Part shown: piece by piece, positions 1 to 9,450 of the stretch
How positions within the stretch are numbered: position 1 is the first letter of the stretch
Layout: each line of letters opens with the position of its first letter
DNA from: Saposhnikovia divaricata
Lineage: Eukaryota; Streptophyta; Magnoliopsida; Apiales; Apiaceae
Assembly (NCBI GenBank): GCA_036435485.1
Contig: CM071596.1
Span: forward strand, 12,614,001-12,678,000
Length of the DNA stretch: 64,000 bases
Reading direction: 5' to 3'
Notes under the pieces: generated by a model
What the model was told of the DNA's origin: nothing
Seen by the model: the letters and a program-made list of their open reading frames with translations, nothing else
The model's database searches: none
Program-made: the position numbers and the translations under genes

Positions 1-1086
1 GCAGTCTTTTGAGAGACTGAAATGGTGGTTGCACTCATCTCTCCTTCCTTATCCTTAGGGCTTCTTTGATGTTCACCCTGTCCCTCACCACTCACTACCA
101 CCTTCACACTCCCCTCAAGAGGTTTGGTAGTTTTTACAACAGGTGTCTTTTGAGAGACACTTGAGGTTTGCCTTTTAGAATGTGGTTTTGGAACTTTGGA
201 TTTGGTCACTTTGGTAGGAGCCTGTTTGGTCACAACTACAGACTCCATTGTGACACTAGAAGGCAAAGAAATTTGGGGGTTGGGTTCCAGAGTTAGAGAT
301 AGTTACCTGAACAATTGGTAGATATACCAACTGTACTCCTGCATTGAGGTTCATTCGAATCAGGTCACTTAAGACTCTCTTCTCCTGAACAAAACATTGG
401 AACTTGCTATCCGGGTTAGTAATGGATAGCTTATTCTCAGACACATGCAGTGCTAAGAGCATTAAAAATCTAGCAAAGTAGATATTCTTGCTCCTAGTTT
501 CCTTTTTACCCAACTTTGCAGCTATCTCATACATAACTAATGAGCCAAAATTATAGAATTTATCATTTAAAAGCATACACATCATTGTTAGCATGGACTG
601 GGTAACAGCATCAAAATTACTAATTTTTCCTGAAAAAGTTTTAATGAAGGCATCACAGAAGTAGCTCTATTCTTTAACCATTCCTTTTCTAGCAATTTTC
701 CCTAAGTTTTCAGTACTAAGGGCATAATTAATAGAATTAAGCATGGCAACAATTTCAGCATCAGTAGGTACTTTCAGACAGTTATTCTCAGGCAATTTTA
801 AACAAGCAGTTATTACATCAGAATTAACCACATAGTTTTTACCCTTTAAAGAAAAAGCAATTGTACCGTCTGTGCCATTGTACTCAGCAGATGTCCACAT
901 TTCTTCAATTACCTCGTGGATTAAGGGAGTGGTAGCCGTCATAGCATATGACAGTTTGCATTTCTTCACGAAACTCATCAAAGTGTGGTAAGCTTCTGGA
1001 GCATTCACTGTGTCAACAAAGGCCGCGAAATTGTTCTTCTCATAGGTAAACCCAGTGGAGGACATCATCTTAACAATAGGCGCCAT
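1..1086 (-). pseudogene. Element 1 third ORF (Sirevirus env-like position), broken
   Basis: The minus-strand frame starts at 1086 (MAPIVKMMSS). It resembles the N-terminal domain of the third ORFs in elements 2 and 3: the pattern EMWTSAEY...GKNYVVNSDVI parallels QLWTSAVTF...GREYEVTEQVV of element 3. An in-frame TAG at 669-667 sits where element 3 has Trp (AEWNYFF), so it looks like a G-to-A nonsense change. The frame stays open to 256 (ALHVSENKLSI...). After that the Lys/Ser/Thr-rich continuation (TKVTKSKVPKPHSKRQ) lies in another frame, implying one more indel. No membrane segment is seen. Function is unknown; this family is often listed as putative plant transposon protein. Confidence 0.75.
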
Positions 1087-1309
1087 TGAAGTGATTGAAC
1101 TTTGGTTACAGAGAGTTTTAGGGAAGAAGATGCAGTTAACTTTTGATATGCTTGAAAATGAATAAAAGTGAGATGTGAGAGTACAAGTTCGCCTTTTATA
1201 TTTTTCAAGAATTAAAAATGAAATAATTAAAAGTAATTACTCCATTGGTCAAAAGTAACTGTCAGATAATAAATAAAAAGAGAATAAGTACAGCCATGAT
1301 TAGATATAC

Positions 1310-1470
1310 ACGGTTACCAACGGTTAAAAAAAAATGTATATCAACAGATATAGAATGAACGGTTGAGATACAGTTTATCCGTTGATGACGTGGATAGCCT
1401 GTTACCCGTTGACATGCAAAAATCTAGTAATGTGTTTATACTATCAACGGATAAAAGGATATCCGTTGAT
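1310..1470 (-). repeat. Spacer between pol and ORF3 of element 1 with CCGTTGA repeats
   Basis: The gap between ORF3 (ends 1086 on the high side) and RT (begins 1588) has no coding. It carries TTATCCGTTGATGAC (about 1376), ACCCGTTGACA (about 1404), TATCAACGGATA (about 1443) and ATATCCGTTGATAA (about 1459), plus decayed forms such as CAACGGTTA. The last two sit close together as an inverted pair. The same words fill U3 of this element's LTR. Confidence 0.75.
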
Positions 1471-1587
1471 AAGCTAATTTTGCCTTAGGCAAAATTTCTG
1501 CAGAAAATTTTTCTGAAAGTTTTAACTTTCAAGTAAATCAAAACACATTTCCAGCTTCAAATCATTGAAATCAAATATCACTAGAAA

Positions 1588-3294
1588 TTATGACAAGTTA
1601 AGCATACCTAGCTCACCTACCAATCTTGTGAATGTGGATTCATCAAGAGGCTTGGTGAAGATATCTGCAAGCTGCATTTCACTTGGCACAAAGTGCATTT
1701 CTACTGTACCATTCATCACATGTTCTCTAATGAAGTGGTATTTGATGTCAATGTGCTTGGTTCTCGAATGTTGCACTGGATTCCCTGTGATGGCAATAGC
1801 ACTTGTGTTGTCACAGAAAATTGGAATCTTCTCAACTTTTAGACCATAGTCAATGAGTTGGTTTCTCATCCATAGAATCTGTGCACAACAGCTTCCAGCC
1901 GCAATGTACTCAGCTTCAGCTGTAGAAGTGGAGACTGAGTTTTGTTTCTTACTGAACCATGACACAAGCCTGTTTCCTAGAAATTGACAGGAACCTGTAG
2001 TACTTTTCCTATCAACTCTGCAACCTGCATAATCTGCATCTGAATAGCCAGTTAGATCAAAACCAGATTCTCTTGGGTACCAAATGCCAAGGTTTGGTGT
2101 TCCCTTGAGATACCTGAAAATTCTTTTAATAGCTATTAAGTGAGACTCTCTAGGATCAGCTTGAAATCTAGCACAAAGACAAGTAGAAAACATTATATCA
2201 GGTCTACTAGCTGTTAGGTATAAAAGTGAACCTACCATGCCTCTATAACTTGAGATGTCCACAGACTTTTCCTTAGTATTCAACTCAAGCTTAGTTGCAG
2301 TGGCCATAGGTGTTTTAGCAGATGTACAATCCATTAAGTCAAATTTCTTTAAGATATCATAAATATATTTTGTTTGACTTATGAAAATGCCCTCATTAAC
2401 TTGCTTTACTTGTAGGCCAAGAAAGTAAGTTAATTCACCCATCATACTCATTTCATACCTACTTTGCATAAGTTTGGCAAACTTCTTGCAAAGCTTCTCA
2501 TCTGTAGACCCAAAAATAATATCATCTACATAGATTTGAACAAGTATTGAAGAGCCATTAATATCCCTATGAAATAAGGTTTTATCTACTGTACCTCTAG
2601 TGAAGTGGTTCTCCAAAAGAAATTGAGATAAAGTGTCATACCAGGCTCTTGGTGCTTGCTTCAAACCATAAAGTGCTTTAATGAGAAGATATACATATTC
2701 TGGAAATTCTGGATCCTCAAAACCAGGAGGTTGATGGACATAGACCTCTTCTTCCAGTTCCCCATTTAGAAAGGCACTTTTGACATCCATATGATAGACT
2801 TTGAAATTGGCATGTGCTGCATAGGCTAGAAAGATTCTTATTGCCTCAAGTCTTGCTACTGGAGCAAAAGTTTCATCAAAATCTATTCCTTCTTCTTGAG
2901 AATAGCCCTTTGCCACTAGTCTAGCTTTATTCCTCACAATTATGCCATTTTCATCTGTCTTATTCTTGAGAACCCATTTAGTACCTATGACACTTCTATC
3001 ATCAGGTTTGGGCACAAGTTTCCATACTTTATTTCTTTCAAATTGGTTTAGCTCTTCTTGCATTGCTAACACCCAATCTGGATCTAGAAGGGCATCTTCC
3101 ACTTTCTTAGGTTCCTCTTGAGACAGGAAGCTACTGTATAGACATTCTGCTTGAGTGGCCCTTCTAGTTTGGACTCTTGAATTTGATTCACCAATGATTA
3201 ACTCAAATGGATGATTTCTAGTCCATTTTCTTGCAGGTGGAAGATTTGATCTTGATGAGGTTGCTTCATTTACATGATCATGTTGATTTAGCAT
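1588..3294 (-). pseudogene. Element 1 reverse transcriptase-RNase H segment
   Basis: This 568-codon stretch overlaps the upstream ORF by 7 nt in another frame. It encodes the end of the IN-RT linker, then copia RT (from about residue 70, WVLAMQEELNQFERNKVWKLVP), the YVDD catalytic box (VQIYVDDIIFG, near 2530), and RNase H with DADYAG and STAEAEYIAA. It ends with the SIRE-type tail FTRLVGELGMLNLS. In the intact arrangement it is the 3' half of a Gag-Pol polyprotein, not an independent gene; its apparent Met start lies in the linker. The coding sequence itself is open, so the defect is the upstream junction near 3372-3376. Confidence 0.9.
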
Positions 3295-5804
3295 TGAATT
3301 TTGACCTTGAGAAACTCCCCCTGAGTTTGTTGTCCTTGCTGAGTTATGAAGTTGACTGTCAATGGATGCATCATTTTGCCTAAATTATCTCCATGATTCC
3401 TTAGCACAAAACACTTACATCCAAAGACATGTAGAAAAGCTAAAGTTGGTTTCTTGTTGGTTAATAACTGATAAGGAGTCATTCCTCTAGCTTGATTGAC
3501 CAAGGAAATATTCTGAGTAAAGCATGCAGTGTTGACAGCTTCAGCCCAGAAATATGTTGGTAATCTTGATTCACTTAACATTGTTCTAGCTGCTTCAATG
3601 AGAGTTCTGTTTTTCCTTTCAACAACCCCATTTTGTTGAGGTGTTCTGGCAGCAGAAAACTCATGGACAATTCCATTCTCTTCACAGAAAATCTTCATTG
3701 TGGAATTCTTGAATTCAGTACCATTGTCACTCCTGATCCTTTGTACTCTGTCTTCAGAACTATTGTTTAGCATTCTGAGGTGATTGATAATGATTTCACT
3801 TGCACAATCCTTGGAGTGCAGGAAGAAAGTCCATGTGAACTTAGAAAAATCATCTACAATCACCAGACAGTATTTCTTCTTTGAAATAGACATGACATTT
3901 ACTGGACCAAATAAATCCATATGCAGCAATTGAAGAGGCTTAACAATGGATGACTCTGTCTTGATTTTGAAAGATGATTTCTTTTGTTTCCCTAATTGGC
4001 AGGCATCACATAGCCCATCTTTGACAAACTCCAAATGAGGGATTCCTCTAGCAAGATCCTTTCTTACCAAATCATTCATAACTTTAAAATTCAAATGTGA
4101 CAGCTTCTTATGCCATAGCCAACTCTCATCCTTACTTGCTTTGCTGAAGAGACAAGTAATGGATTCTGAGCTTGCTGAATTGAAGTCAACTATGTAAACA
4201 TTTCCTTTTCTAAAGCCTGTCAATACCACATTGTTGTCTTCCTTGGCAGAAACAACACAGGCTTCTTTTGTGAACTTTACTTCATAGTCTTTGTCACAAA
4301 TCTGACTGATACTCAGCAAATTGTGCTTTAAACCTTCAACTAAAGCCACTTCTTCAATGATGACATTGTCTTTTGAAATCAGGCCATATCCCTTAGTATA
4401 TCCTTTGCTGTCATCTCCAAAGGTAATTCTAGGGCCAGCTCCTTCCTTGAACTCTGTGAGCAGGGTTGAATCTCCTGTCATGTGCCTAGAACATCCACTG
4501 TCTAGGTACCATAGATTCCTTCTGTTTCCCTGATTGCTAGCTGAACTTGCTTCCTGCTCTCCAGAATCAGCCATTAAAGCAAGGTTGACTAACTCAGCAT
4601 CATCATCAGAATGATTGTCATCAACAGCCCAGTCATACTCTTGGGTCAAGAATGCCTTTCCTTTCTGCCTGAGAAGATCAAAATATTTCTTCTTATAGTC
4701 AACAACCTCAGTTGGCTTTCCCTTGTTCTCAGATCTAGGTTTCCTGCATTCACTTATCATATGACCAGCAATCCCACAATTGTAGCATTTAATTTTGGAT
4801 TTATCCACATAGTTGTTTGTGGAAAAATCCTTGTTAAATGGCTTGGCCATCCCAGAGTTTCTCTTGAATTTCAGCTTAGAGAATCTCCTAGATAGAAAAG
4901 CTAAGTGCTCATCTATCTCATCCAATTCATCCTGCTGAAGGGCATTCAATTCCTCAGACACCTTTTCCTTGCTCCTGCTTGATTCTGCTCTACCTTTACA
5001 AACCTCCCTGTTTGGTGTAGAACCAGCAATTTCTGTCCTTTCCTCCTTTTGCTCCAAATTGGCAACGAGTGCAACTGACCCACTTTTCTTTTGAGACTTC
5101 TCAATCTCTTCATCCTGCTCCATTTCCAGCTCATAGGTCTTTAAAGTTCCATAGAGCCTTTCAAGAGTAAATGTCTTGTACTCTTGAGTGTTTCTTAGAG
5201 AAACAGTCATTGGCTTCCATTCCTTGGGCAGTGATCTCAGAAATTTGAGATTAGAGTCTTTAACTTGATAGACTCTTCCATACAGTTTCAAACCATTTAG
5301 TAGCTTTTGAAATCTACTAAATGTATCATTCAATGTTTCTCCACTCTTAAAGTGAAAATGTTCATACTGTTGGATTAGTAGTTGCATCTTGTTTTCCCTT
5401 ACCTGTTCTGTTCCTTCACACAGGGTTTGAACAATGTCACATACTTCCTTGGCGGTAGTGCAGTTAATAACATTGTCAACCATGTCTGTTTCTAGACCAT
5501 TGAACAGAATATTCATGGCCTTTTTGTCTTTGTGGACTTCTGCAATATCTTCAAGACTCCACTCAGAAACAGGTTTGGGAATGAAAGTGTCAGGCACATC
5601 ATCAGCCAGACCAACTCTTGTTGCCGTCTTCATTGGAACGTGAGGACCCTTGTCAATGCAATCCACAAAACCCTCATCAATAGACGAGAGATGTAGACGC
5701 ATTTTTACTTTCCAGTGAAAGTAATTTTCTCTATCAAGAACTGGAATCTTCACTCCATAATCCTTCTTAGACATGTTGGAAGTGTGTTGATATTTAAACT
5801 TCAA
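3288..5804 (-). pseudogene. Element 1 gag-protease-integrase ORF (3' part damaged)
   Basis: Single 838-codon frame. The likely start is the Met of MSKKDYG (about 5774), not the upstream Met. In order: copia Gag (UBN2-type, residues about 20-230), CCHC knuckle CYNCGIAGHMISEC near residue 338, aspartic protease DSGCSRHMTG near 430, the GAG-pre-integrase zinc region, and the integrase core with DLFGPV, SDNGTEF and the PQQNGVVERKNR segment. Gag and pol share one frame here, unlike elements 2 and 3. After VLRNHGDNLGK (about 3376) the expected integrase C-terminal part and linker are missing. The reading frame continues out of register until a stop at 3288. This looks like an internal deletion with a frame change, leaving the polyprotein unable to run into RT. 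Confidence 0.9.
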
Positions 5805-5819
5805 ATATGTTAGAAGCTT

Positions 5820-5831
5820 GCTCTGATACCA
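5820..5831 (-). other. Primer-binding site of element 1 (initiator-Met tRNA)
   Basis: The minus strand reads TGGTATCAGAGC two bases after the LTR end. This is the usual complement of the initiator methionine tRNA 3' end in plant copia elements. It fixes the LTR boundary and the element's orientation. Confidence 0.9.
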
Positions 5832-5833
5832 AT

Positions 5834-6840
5834 TGTTATTCCCAGATTACACACTTGTATAATTGTAGAAGGGGGGGTTGAATACAATTCTTGATATTTA
5901 TAAATTTCTGATAAGAACTTCAGAAACTTATGAAGAGATAATTGCAATGTAAGAATTAAACACAAACACATATAAAATCAGGTGGTTAATATGCACCACC
6001 TGAAGCTTTTATTTGAAGAAAACTCTGTGATACAAAATGTACACAGCTGCCGTTTTACAACTCTTTGCTTCTAAAGATATTCAAGAAACCCTAAGCAAAT
6101 ATGTCTGTTTTCTTAACCTACAAAGAGTTGCTACACTTGGTTATATATCCCAAGTTTTACAAGTACTACTGGAATAAGATAATACTAATCTAATTCTAGT
6201 TGACTTGCTACTACACTCCAAATGCACATGTAGCCGAAAGGTTGTCCTTGTGTTCAGACATGTCTCCTGCACCTTTCTTGTATTCATAGTGTAAATGGAA
6301 TGCTTCTTTCTTCTGTGTTTCCAAAGTATGGCTGCCATACTGCTTTTTGTATCTACTTTCAACTCATGTGATCTGTCAGTCAAACATGTCCTTATCAACT
6401 GCTAATCTCCAGCTAATCATAGAAATCAGTGTCAATGATTATCCGTTGATGATGTACACTGACATCAGTTGATGATGTATACTGACATCCGTTGATGATG
6501 TATAGAGCAGTATCCGTTGATAGAGTGGATTTGAGTTGTATCCGTTGATAGAGTTTAGTCTTCATCCGTTGATACACTTTCACTTAGACAGAATTACATA
6601 GCATAGCTTATTTACAATTGGCTACCCTATTCTGCCTATCCGTTGATAGTCAACATGACTGTGGATAAAAACACTATCAACTGATAACATAGAGATACTG
6701 CAGTGTGCTACAAAACCTCATCCGTTGATGAGCTACCTGTCAACGGATAGAGTTATAAATCCTCATCCGTTGACAGCTACAAAACCTTAAACAATTTGAT
6801 TGATTGTGAAGTTATCATCAAGTACAACATATTCCTAACA
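5834..6840 (-). repeat. 5' LTR of element 1
   Basis: On the minus strand it starts TGTTAGGAAT and ends GGGAATAACA, directly followed by the primer-binding site. Length is about 1007 bp. A TATA-like GGATATATAA lies at 6150-6141 (minus). The U3 part (about 6430-6775) is packed with copies of TCCGTTGAT and its inverse ATCAACGGA. Near the 3' end is a C-run with TTCTACAAT, which resembles the corresponding end of the element 3 LTR. The second LTR is outside the window, so insertion age cannot be estimated. Confidence 0.85.
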
Positions 6841-7653
6841 CATCCCACTACCAAAGGAATATTCTTAAGACATGTGTTTTTAAACTATATTATCCAGCAC
6901 GCCTACTGTACATCACTTACTCGGATTCTTAGTCTTGCTGGTAGTCACGTTTTGTCTCACAGCTTTACCAGAAGTAATCAAGTCCGTTACATGCTTATAC
7001 TACTTCCAACGGACTCATCTTCTCCAGTCAACATCCATCAGCTAAGGGAGGAATCTATCAACGGCTATATCATTCAAGAGTGCCTATAAATCTCATCAGC
7101 TCTCGACTGGATTAAGACACAACTGGAAGAGACATTTCAAGACATACATCTTCTAAGTACTCATACACAGTCATATTCATATCCATTCTAGAAGTTGTAT
7201 TCATATTCTATATACTCTGAGTTCACCTGTGCCGGGTTGTGGCAACTAGTTAGGGATTACAAGTTGTAAGCCAAGGTAGCCAGTGGGCTAAGTAGCAGGG
7301 ATTGCTAAGTGACAAGGGTGTCAAGGGGAAGGGTTCTTCCAGGGGCTTCAATCTTGTAATCGGATATTGTGTAAGCTTTATATTATTGTGATAATAATAT
7401 AATCTCTGTGCTAGTTGGCATAGGGACTTGGATGTAGGCCATAGACGAGATAGGGGCCGAACCAAGTGAAAATTCCTGGTGTTATTATTGTTTATCCTGT
7501 TATTTAATTTCTGCAGTTAATATTCTGTTTGACAAAAGAGACAGTCTCATTCACAAAAGAGACAGTCTCATTTGCAAAAGAGATAGTCTCATTTTCAATT
7601 GAGACAGTCTCATTTATTCGTTCAGTCCAACATATTGTGCCTTTTAAATTACA
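6841..7653 (+). repeat. 5' LTR of element 2 (first ~120 bp removed by element 1 insertion)
   Basis: It corresponds base for base to 15189-16000 of the intact 3' LTR. The missing part, equal to 15069-15188, should lie beyond element 1 to the left. A TATA box (CCTATAAATC, TATAAA at 7085-7090) marks the probable promoter. The end is TTAAATTACA, followed by the primer site. The last 85 bp hold four direct copies of GAGACAGTCTCATT-type units (7531-7615). Confidence 0.92.
7531..7615 (+). repeat. Four tandem GAGACAGTCTC units at the LTR end of element 2
   Basis: Spaced by 20-22 nt, the units read AAAAGAGACAGTCTCATT twice, then AAAAGATAGTCTCATT-like, then TTGAGACAGTCTCATT. The core GAGACAGTCTC is an almost perfect inverted repeat. 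The 3' LTR carries the same four units at about 15878-15963; there the third unit is intact (GACAG). The word CAGTCTCATT recurs in the coding linker at 10803-10877. Confidence 0.85.
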
Positions 7654-7655
7654 TT

Positions 7656-7667
7656 TGGTATCAGAGC
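7656..7667 (+). other. Primer-binding site of element 2 (initiator-Met tRNA)
   Basis: TGGTATCAGAGC begins two bases after the LTR end at 7653. It is identical to the primer site of element 1 and of the small LTR element near 23.7 kb. Confidence 0.9.
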
Positions 7668-7713
7668 TGGTGCATTTAATCCTTGTTTAAGTGTTTATTT
7701 TTTTGCAAGATCC

Positions 7714-9450
7714 ATGGCACAATCAGGTTGGAATGATCGACGATCAATCAATGCTCCACCACTCTTACTTGGAGCTGAAAACTACAATGACTGGAAGTTC
7801 TTAATGAAGATTTTTCTCCAGAGGGACACCTACGAATGGGATGCAGTTGAAAATGGCATCACCATTCCTATGAAAGATGGCAAGCCCAAACCAGTAAAAA
7901 GCCTTACAGTTGATGAGGTGAATTCCCTGAATTATAATGCCCGAGCCATGAACTCCCTACTCAACGGACTTTGTGCTACTGAGCTTCGAAAAGTCTCAGC
8001 CTGCACATCAGCAAAACAGGTCTGGGATACCCTTGTAGTAAGTCATGAAGGCACCTCAAAAGTTCGTGAAATCAAGCTCGATCTCCTTATGAGTGACTAC
8101 GAAAGTTTTAAACTAGAGAAGGATGAAAGCATAAAAGAAGCACAGGGCAGGTTTCTTACCCTCATGAACTCTATATCTCTTCTGGAAAGAAATATACCCC
8201 AGGCAGAGATCAATAGAAAGATTCTTCGGTCGTTGCCAAAAAGGTTCGCTCCTAAGGTAACAACTCTTCAGGACTCCTCTTTAATCTCAAATATGGAGAC
8301 TCTTACTCTCTTCAGTGAACTAGAGGAGTTTGAGAATCAACTTAAAAGGTATGATGATGAAGAAACAGCTCCCAGGAAAAAGACTTTGGCTTTAACAATC
8401 AACACAGATTCCAGTGAGGATTCGGATGAGGAGATTGCTCTTCTAACAAAGAAATTTCAGAAGTTTCTAGCCAAGAAGAAAGCCTCTAGTCGACCTACTC
8501 AAAGGCCCTTTGGTTTTAAAAAGGAATCCAGAAACAATTCTAATGATGAAGCTTGTTTCGAATGTGGCAAGAAAGGCCATATCAAAAGAAACTGTTATCA
8601 ACTTCAGGCTAAAATGAAGGCCTCTGGATCAAGGGATCAAGACAAGGAAAAGAAAAAGAGCAAAACATTTCTAACATGGAGCGACGATGAATCTGATATC
8701 GAGATTGACTCCGATGATGAAGTTGCTCAAATGTGCTTTGCTGGAATAGAGGAAAACTCTAGTGAAGACGAGGAGGTATCTTCTACACCTCTAAATTCAT
8801 GTATTTCTAAAGATTTACTAACCCTTCAGGTACAAATCAAAAAGCTGCAAAACAAAAATGCTTATTTAAAGCAAGCCTTAAATGAAGTTTTAAGTGAAAT
8901 AGATGAGTCTTCGAAAGAAGAATCCCTGGATAGGAAAAACTCTGAAAGAATGGATGAGCTCTTTAAAGAAAATGCTCATTTGAAAAATGAGATTGATATG
9001 AAAGATTCAGAGTTAGCCACACAAAAGATGGAAGCAGAACTGAAATTCTCCGAGTTGCAGAAAAAGATTGATCTACTGAAGAAAGATATGGCTAAGTTTG
9101 TTCACGGCGAAGGCACATTAGACATAATGTTGGCAAGCCAAAAACTTTCCTTGAGTAAAGGAGGGCTTGGCTTCAAATCAGCAAAGAAAAATGTGTTCCA
9201 CAAGTCTAAAAAGCGAACAACCATGAAGTACAAAATGCCATACGAAAGATGTACAGATTGTGGAAGAAGGGGACACCTTTCAGCAAAATCTAAATTCTGT
9301 GATACACAGAGCCCAACATCTATATCACATAAATTGTCTAAATCTGTTAATATTGTTCAAATATGGATTAAGAAAGCAGAGAGACATTTATATAATATTG
9401 TGGATACTAACAAAGCAGGACCCAAGTTAAAATTGGTACCTAAGACATGA
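7714..9450 (+). CDS. Element 2 Gag
   Basis: A 578-codon frame starting 46 nt after the primer site. It has a UBN2-type copia Gag core (residues about 15-210, with NGLCATELRKVSACTSAKQVWDTL). An acidic Ser/Asp stretch follows, then the CCHC knuckle CFECGKKGHIKRNC near residue 285, a second acidic tract, and a long charged predicted coiled coil (about 370-470). A second, incomplete knuckle CTDCGRRGHLS lies near 510. It ends KLVPKT-stop, a Gag terminus matching the VPKN end of element 3. Gag forms the virus-like particle and binds element RNA. The frame is complete, so this product could still be made. Pol lies in the +1 frame. Confidence 0.9.
   Translation: MAQSGWNDRRSINAPPLLLGAENYNDWKFLMKIFLQRDTYEWDAVENGITIPMKDGKPKPVKSLTVDEVNSLNYNARAMNSLLNGLCATELRKVSACTSAKQVWDTLVVSHEGTSKVREIKLDLLMSDYESFKLEKDESIKEAQGRFLTLMNSISLLERNIPQAEINRKILRSLPKRFAPKVTTLQDSSLISNMETLTLFSELEEFENQLKRYDDEETAPRKKTLALTINTDSSEDSDEEIALLTKKFQKFLAKKKASSRPTQRPFGFKKESRNNSNDEACFECGKKGHIKRNCYQLQAKMKASGSRDQDKEKKKSKTFLTWSDDESDIEIDSDDEVAQMCFAGIEENSSEDEEVSSTPLNSCISKDLLTLQVQIKKLQNKNAYLKQALNEVLSEIDESSKEESLDRKNSERMDELFKENAHLKNEIDMKDSELATQKMEAELKFSELQKKIDLLKKDMAKFVHGEGTLDIMLASQKLSLSKGGLGFKSAKKNVFHKSKKRTTMKYKMPYERCTDCGRRGHLSAKSKFCDTQSPTSISHKLSKSVNIVQIWIKKAERHLYNIVDTNKAGPKLKLVPKT

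Larger units (their letters stand above)
1..6840 (-). mobile_element. Element 1: Sirevirus-like Ty1/copia retrotransposon, 3' end outside window
   Basis: On the minus strand the order is 5' LTR (6840-5834), iMet primer site, gag-protease-integrase ORF, RT-RNase H ORF, a spacer with short repeats, then a third ORF that runs off the left edge. A third ORF after RNase H and an LTR of about 1 kb fit the Sirevirus (SIRE/Maximus) lineage. The element interrupts the 5' LTR of element 2: plus-strand sequence resumes at 6841 with bases that match 15189 onward in the intact 3' LTR of element 2. The expected 5-bp target duplication on the right is CATCC at 6841-6845; the left copy is outside the window. 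Coding damage (a linker deletion with frame change, an in-frame stop and a further frame change in ORF3) makes it non-autonomous. Confidence 0.9.

Noticed and set aside
5820..5831. tRNA genes suggested by matches to initiator tRNA
   Set aside because: These are 12-nt primer-binding sites next to LTRs (also 7656, 23725, 47547); no cloverleaf surrounds them.
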